Shown: positions 6,700-7,236 of the stretch, piece after piece
Numbering within the stretch: the first letter of the stretch is position 1
How the letters are laid out: every line of letters starts with the position of its first letter
Assembly (NCBI GenBank): GCA_008081175.1
Contig: VMCW01000138.1
Location: forward strand, 1-7,236
Reading direction: 5' to 3'
Length of the DNA stretch: 7,236 nt
From: Flavobacteriaceae bacterium
GTDB lineage: Bacteria; Bacteroidota; Bacteroidia; Flavobacteriales; Flavobacteriaceae
Program-made: the position numbers and the translations under genes
The notes under the pieces: generated by a model
Told to the model about the DNA's origin: nothing
Database searches by the model: none
What the model saw: the letters and a program-made list of their open reading frames with translations, nothing else

Positions 6700-6957
6700 A
6701 TGGAAACAAGAAATTTAAGAAAAGAACGAATCGGTGTAGTTACCAGTAACAAAATGGAAAAATCCATAGTGGTTTCTGAAGTAAAAAAAGTAAAGCACCC
6801 CATGTATGGTAAATTCGTTTTAAAGACAAAAAAATACGTAGCTCACGATGAAAAAAACGATTGTAACATCGGGGATACTGTAAAAATAATGGAAACAAGA
6901 CCAATGAGTAAATCAAAGTGCTGGAGAATGGTCGAAATAATAGAAAGAGCGAAGTAA
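6700..6957 (+). CDS. rpsQ: 30S ribosomal protein S17 (uS17)
   Basis: S17 is a primary 16S rRNA-binding protein of the 30S body with an OB-fold. The 85-residue product is typical (E. coli 84). The N-terminal METRNLRKERIGVVTSNKME, the HPMYGKFVLKTKKYVAHDE segment and the C-terminal GDTVKIMETRPMSKSKCWR signature are all recognisable. It normally closes the S10 operon in E. coli; here rplN follows after a single base (TAA-G-ATG), so the transcript must continue into the spc-type genes. Confidence 0.99.
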   Translation: METRNLRKERIGVVTSNKMEKSIVVSEVKKVKHPMYGKFVLKTKKYVAHDEKNDCNIGDTVKIMETRPMSKSKCWRMVEIIERAK

Positions 6958-6958
6958 G

Positions 6959-7236
6959 ATGGTACAACAAGAATCTAGACTCAAGGTAGCCGATAATACC
7001 GGTGCAAAGGAAGTGCTCACCATCCGCGTTTTGGGGGGTACAAAAAGACGTTACGCTTCAATTGGGGATAAAATTGTAGTTACAGTAAAAGAAGCATCAC
7101 CTTCTGGAACCGTAAAAAAGGGACAGGTTTCTACCGCAGTGGTAGTACGTACTCGTAAAGAAGTGCGTCGCCCAGATGGATCCTACATTCGTTTTGATGA
7201 AAACGCATGTGTACTATTAAACCCAACGGGTGAAAT
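6959..7236 (+). CDS. rplN: 50S ribosomal protein L14 (uL14), 3'-truncated by the window edge
   Basis: L14 binds 23S rRNA at the subunit interface, contributes to an inter-subunit bridge and is the target of the silencing factor RsfS. Reading from the ATG at 6959 gives 92 complete codons of an expected 122 or so, with no stop before the window ends. The visible protein begins MVQQESRLKVADNTGAKEVL and continues with RVLGGTKRRYASIGDKIVV, then KKGQVSTAVVVRTRKEVRRP and DENACVLLNPTGE, all L14 hallmarks. About 30 C-terminal residues lie beyond the window. In E. coli this is the first gene of the spc operon behind its own promoter; here it is one base from rpsQ. Confidence 0.98.
   Translation, partial: MVQQESRLKVADNTGAKEVLTIRVLGGTKRRYASIGDKIVVTVKEASPSGTVKKGQVSTAVVVRTRKEVRRPDGSYIRFDENACVLLNPTGE

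Noticed and set aside
1..7236. Mobile elements, CRISPR arrays, tRNA or rRNA genes, or an undescribed accessory system
   Set aside because: Recognised genes of the str-S10-spc cluster fill the window with junctions of 26 bases or fewer, leaving no room for other loci; I saw no long direct or inverted repeats.

Overview
The window is one uninterrupted ribosomal-protein operon, read entirely on the + strand: the 3' nine-tenths of fusA (EF-G), then rpsJ, rplC, rplD, rplW, rplB, rpsS, rplV, rpsC, rplP, rpmC, rpsQ and the first three-quarters of rplN. Both edges cut through genes. Coding density is almost total. The junctions, in order, are 11, 26, -1 (overlap), 2, 9, 6, 8, 1, 14, 10, 4 and 1 bases, so no stretch over 26 bases lacks a gene.

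The organism is most likely a member of Bacteroidota, probably Flavobacteriia. The reasons are: fusA is followed directly by rpsJ with no tuf gene between; protein signatures typical of the phylum occur (EF-G SAVDGVEPQSETNWRLADNY, L2 HPMGGGEGR, L3 GSIGAASYPARVFKG, L22 AKLNNCPTSPRKMRLVAD, S3 GWDSNWYGG); base composition is moderately AT-rich (about 37-42% GC in the stretches I counted); and essentially no Shine-Dalgarno sequences precede the start codons. The family assignments are from remembered homologues, not from a search. Genus cannot be set from this window.

Layout: 1-1923 encodes most of EF-G, the translocase GTPase. 1935-6957 is the S10-type block, which builds parts of both subunits: S10, S19, S3 and S17 for the 30S; L3, L4, L23, L2, L22, L16 and L29 for the 50S. 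From 6959 the spc-type block begins with rplN (L14) with no break. The genes are expected to be co-transcribed, and the stop/start overlap or near-contact at rplC-rplD, rplD-rplW, rplV-rpsC and rpsQ-rplN suggests translational coupling. No leader, terminator or convincing promoter is visible inside the window.

This is conserved housekeeping DNA and I find no undescribed system in it. The most noteworthy local signal is at the very 5' edge. The first 90 bases are strikingly C-rich (35 C, 15 G, 56% GC) against 39% GC in the next 90, and within them the EF-G switch II/G3 motif reads DPPGH instead of the near-universal DTPGH. Either EF-G has a real substitution at a functional site or the window edge carries sequence error. 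Smaller points are the loss of the PrmB-type glutamine in L3, the absence of an S10 leader, and an A-rich 26-base spacer before rplC.
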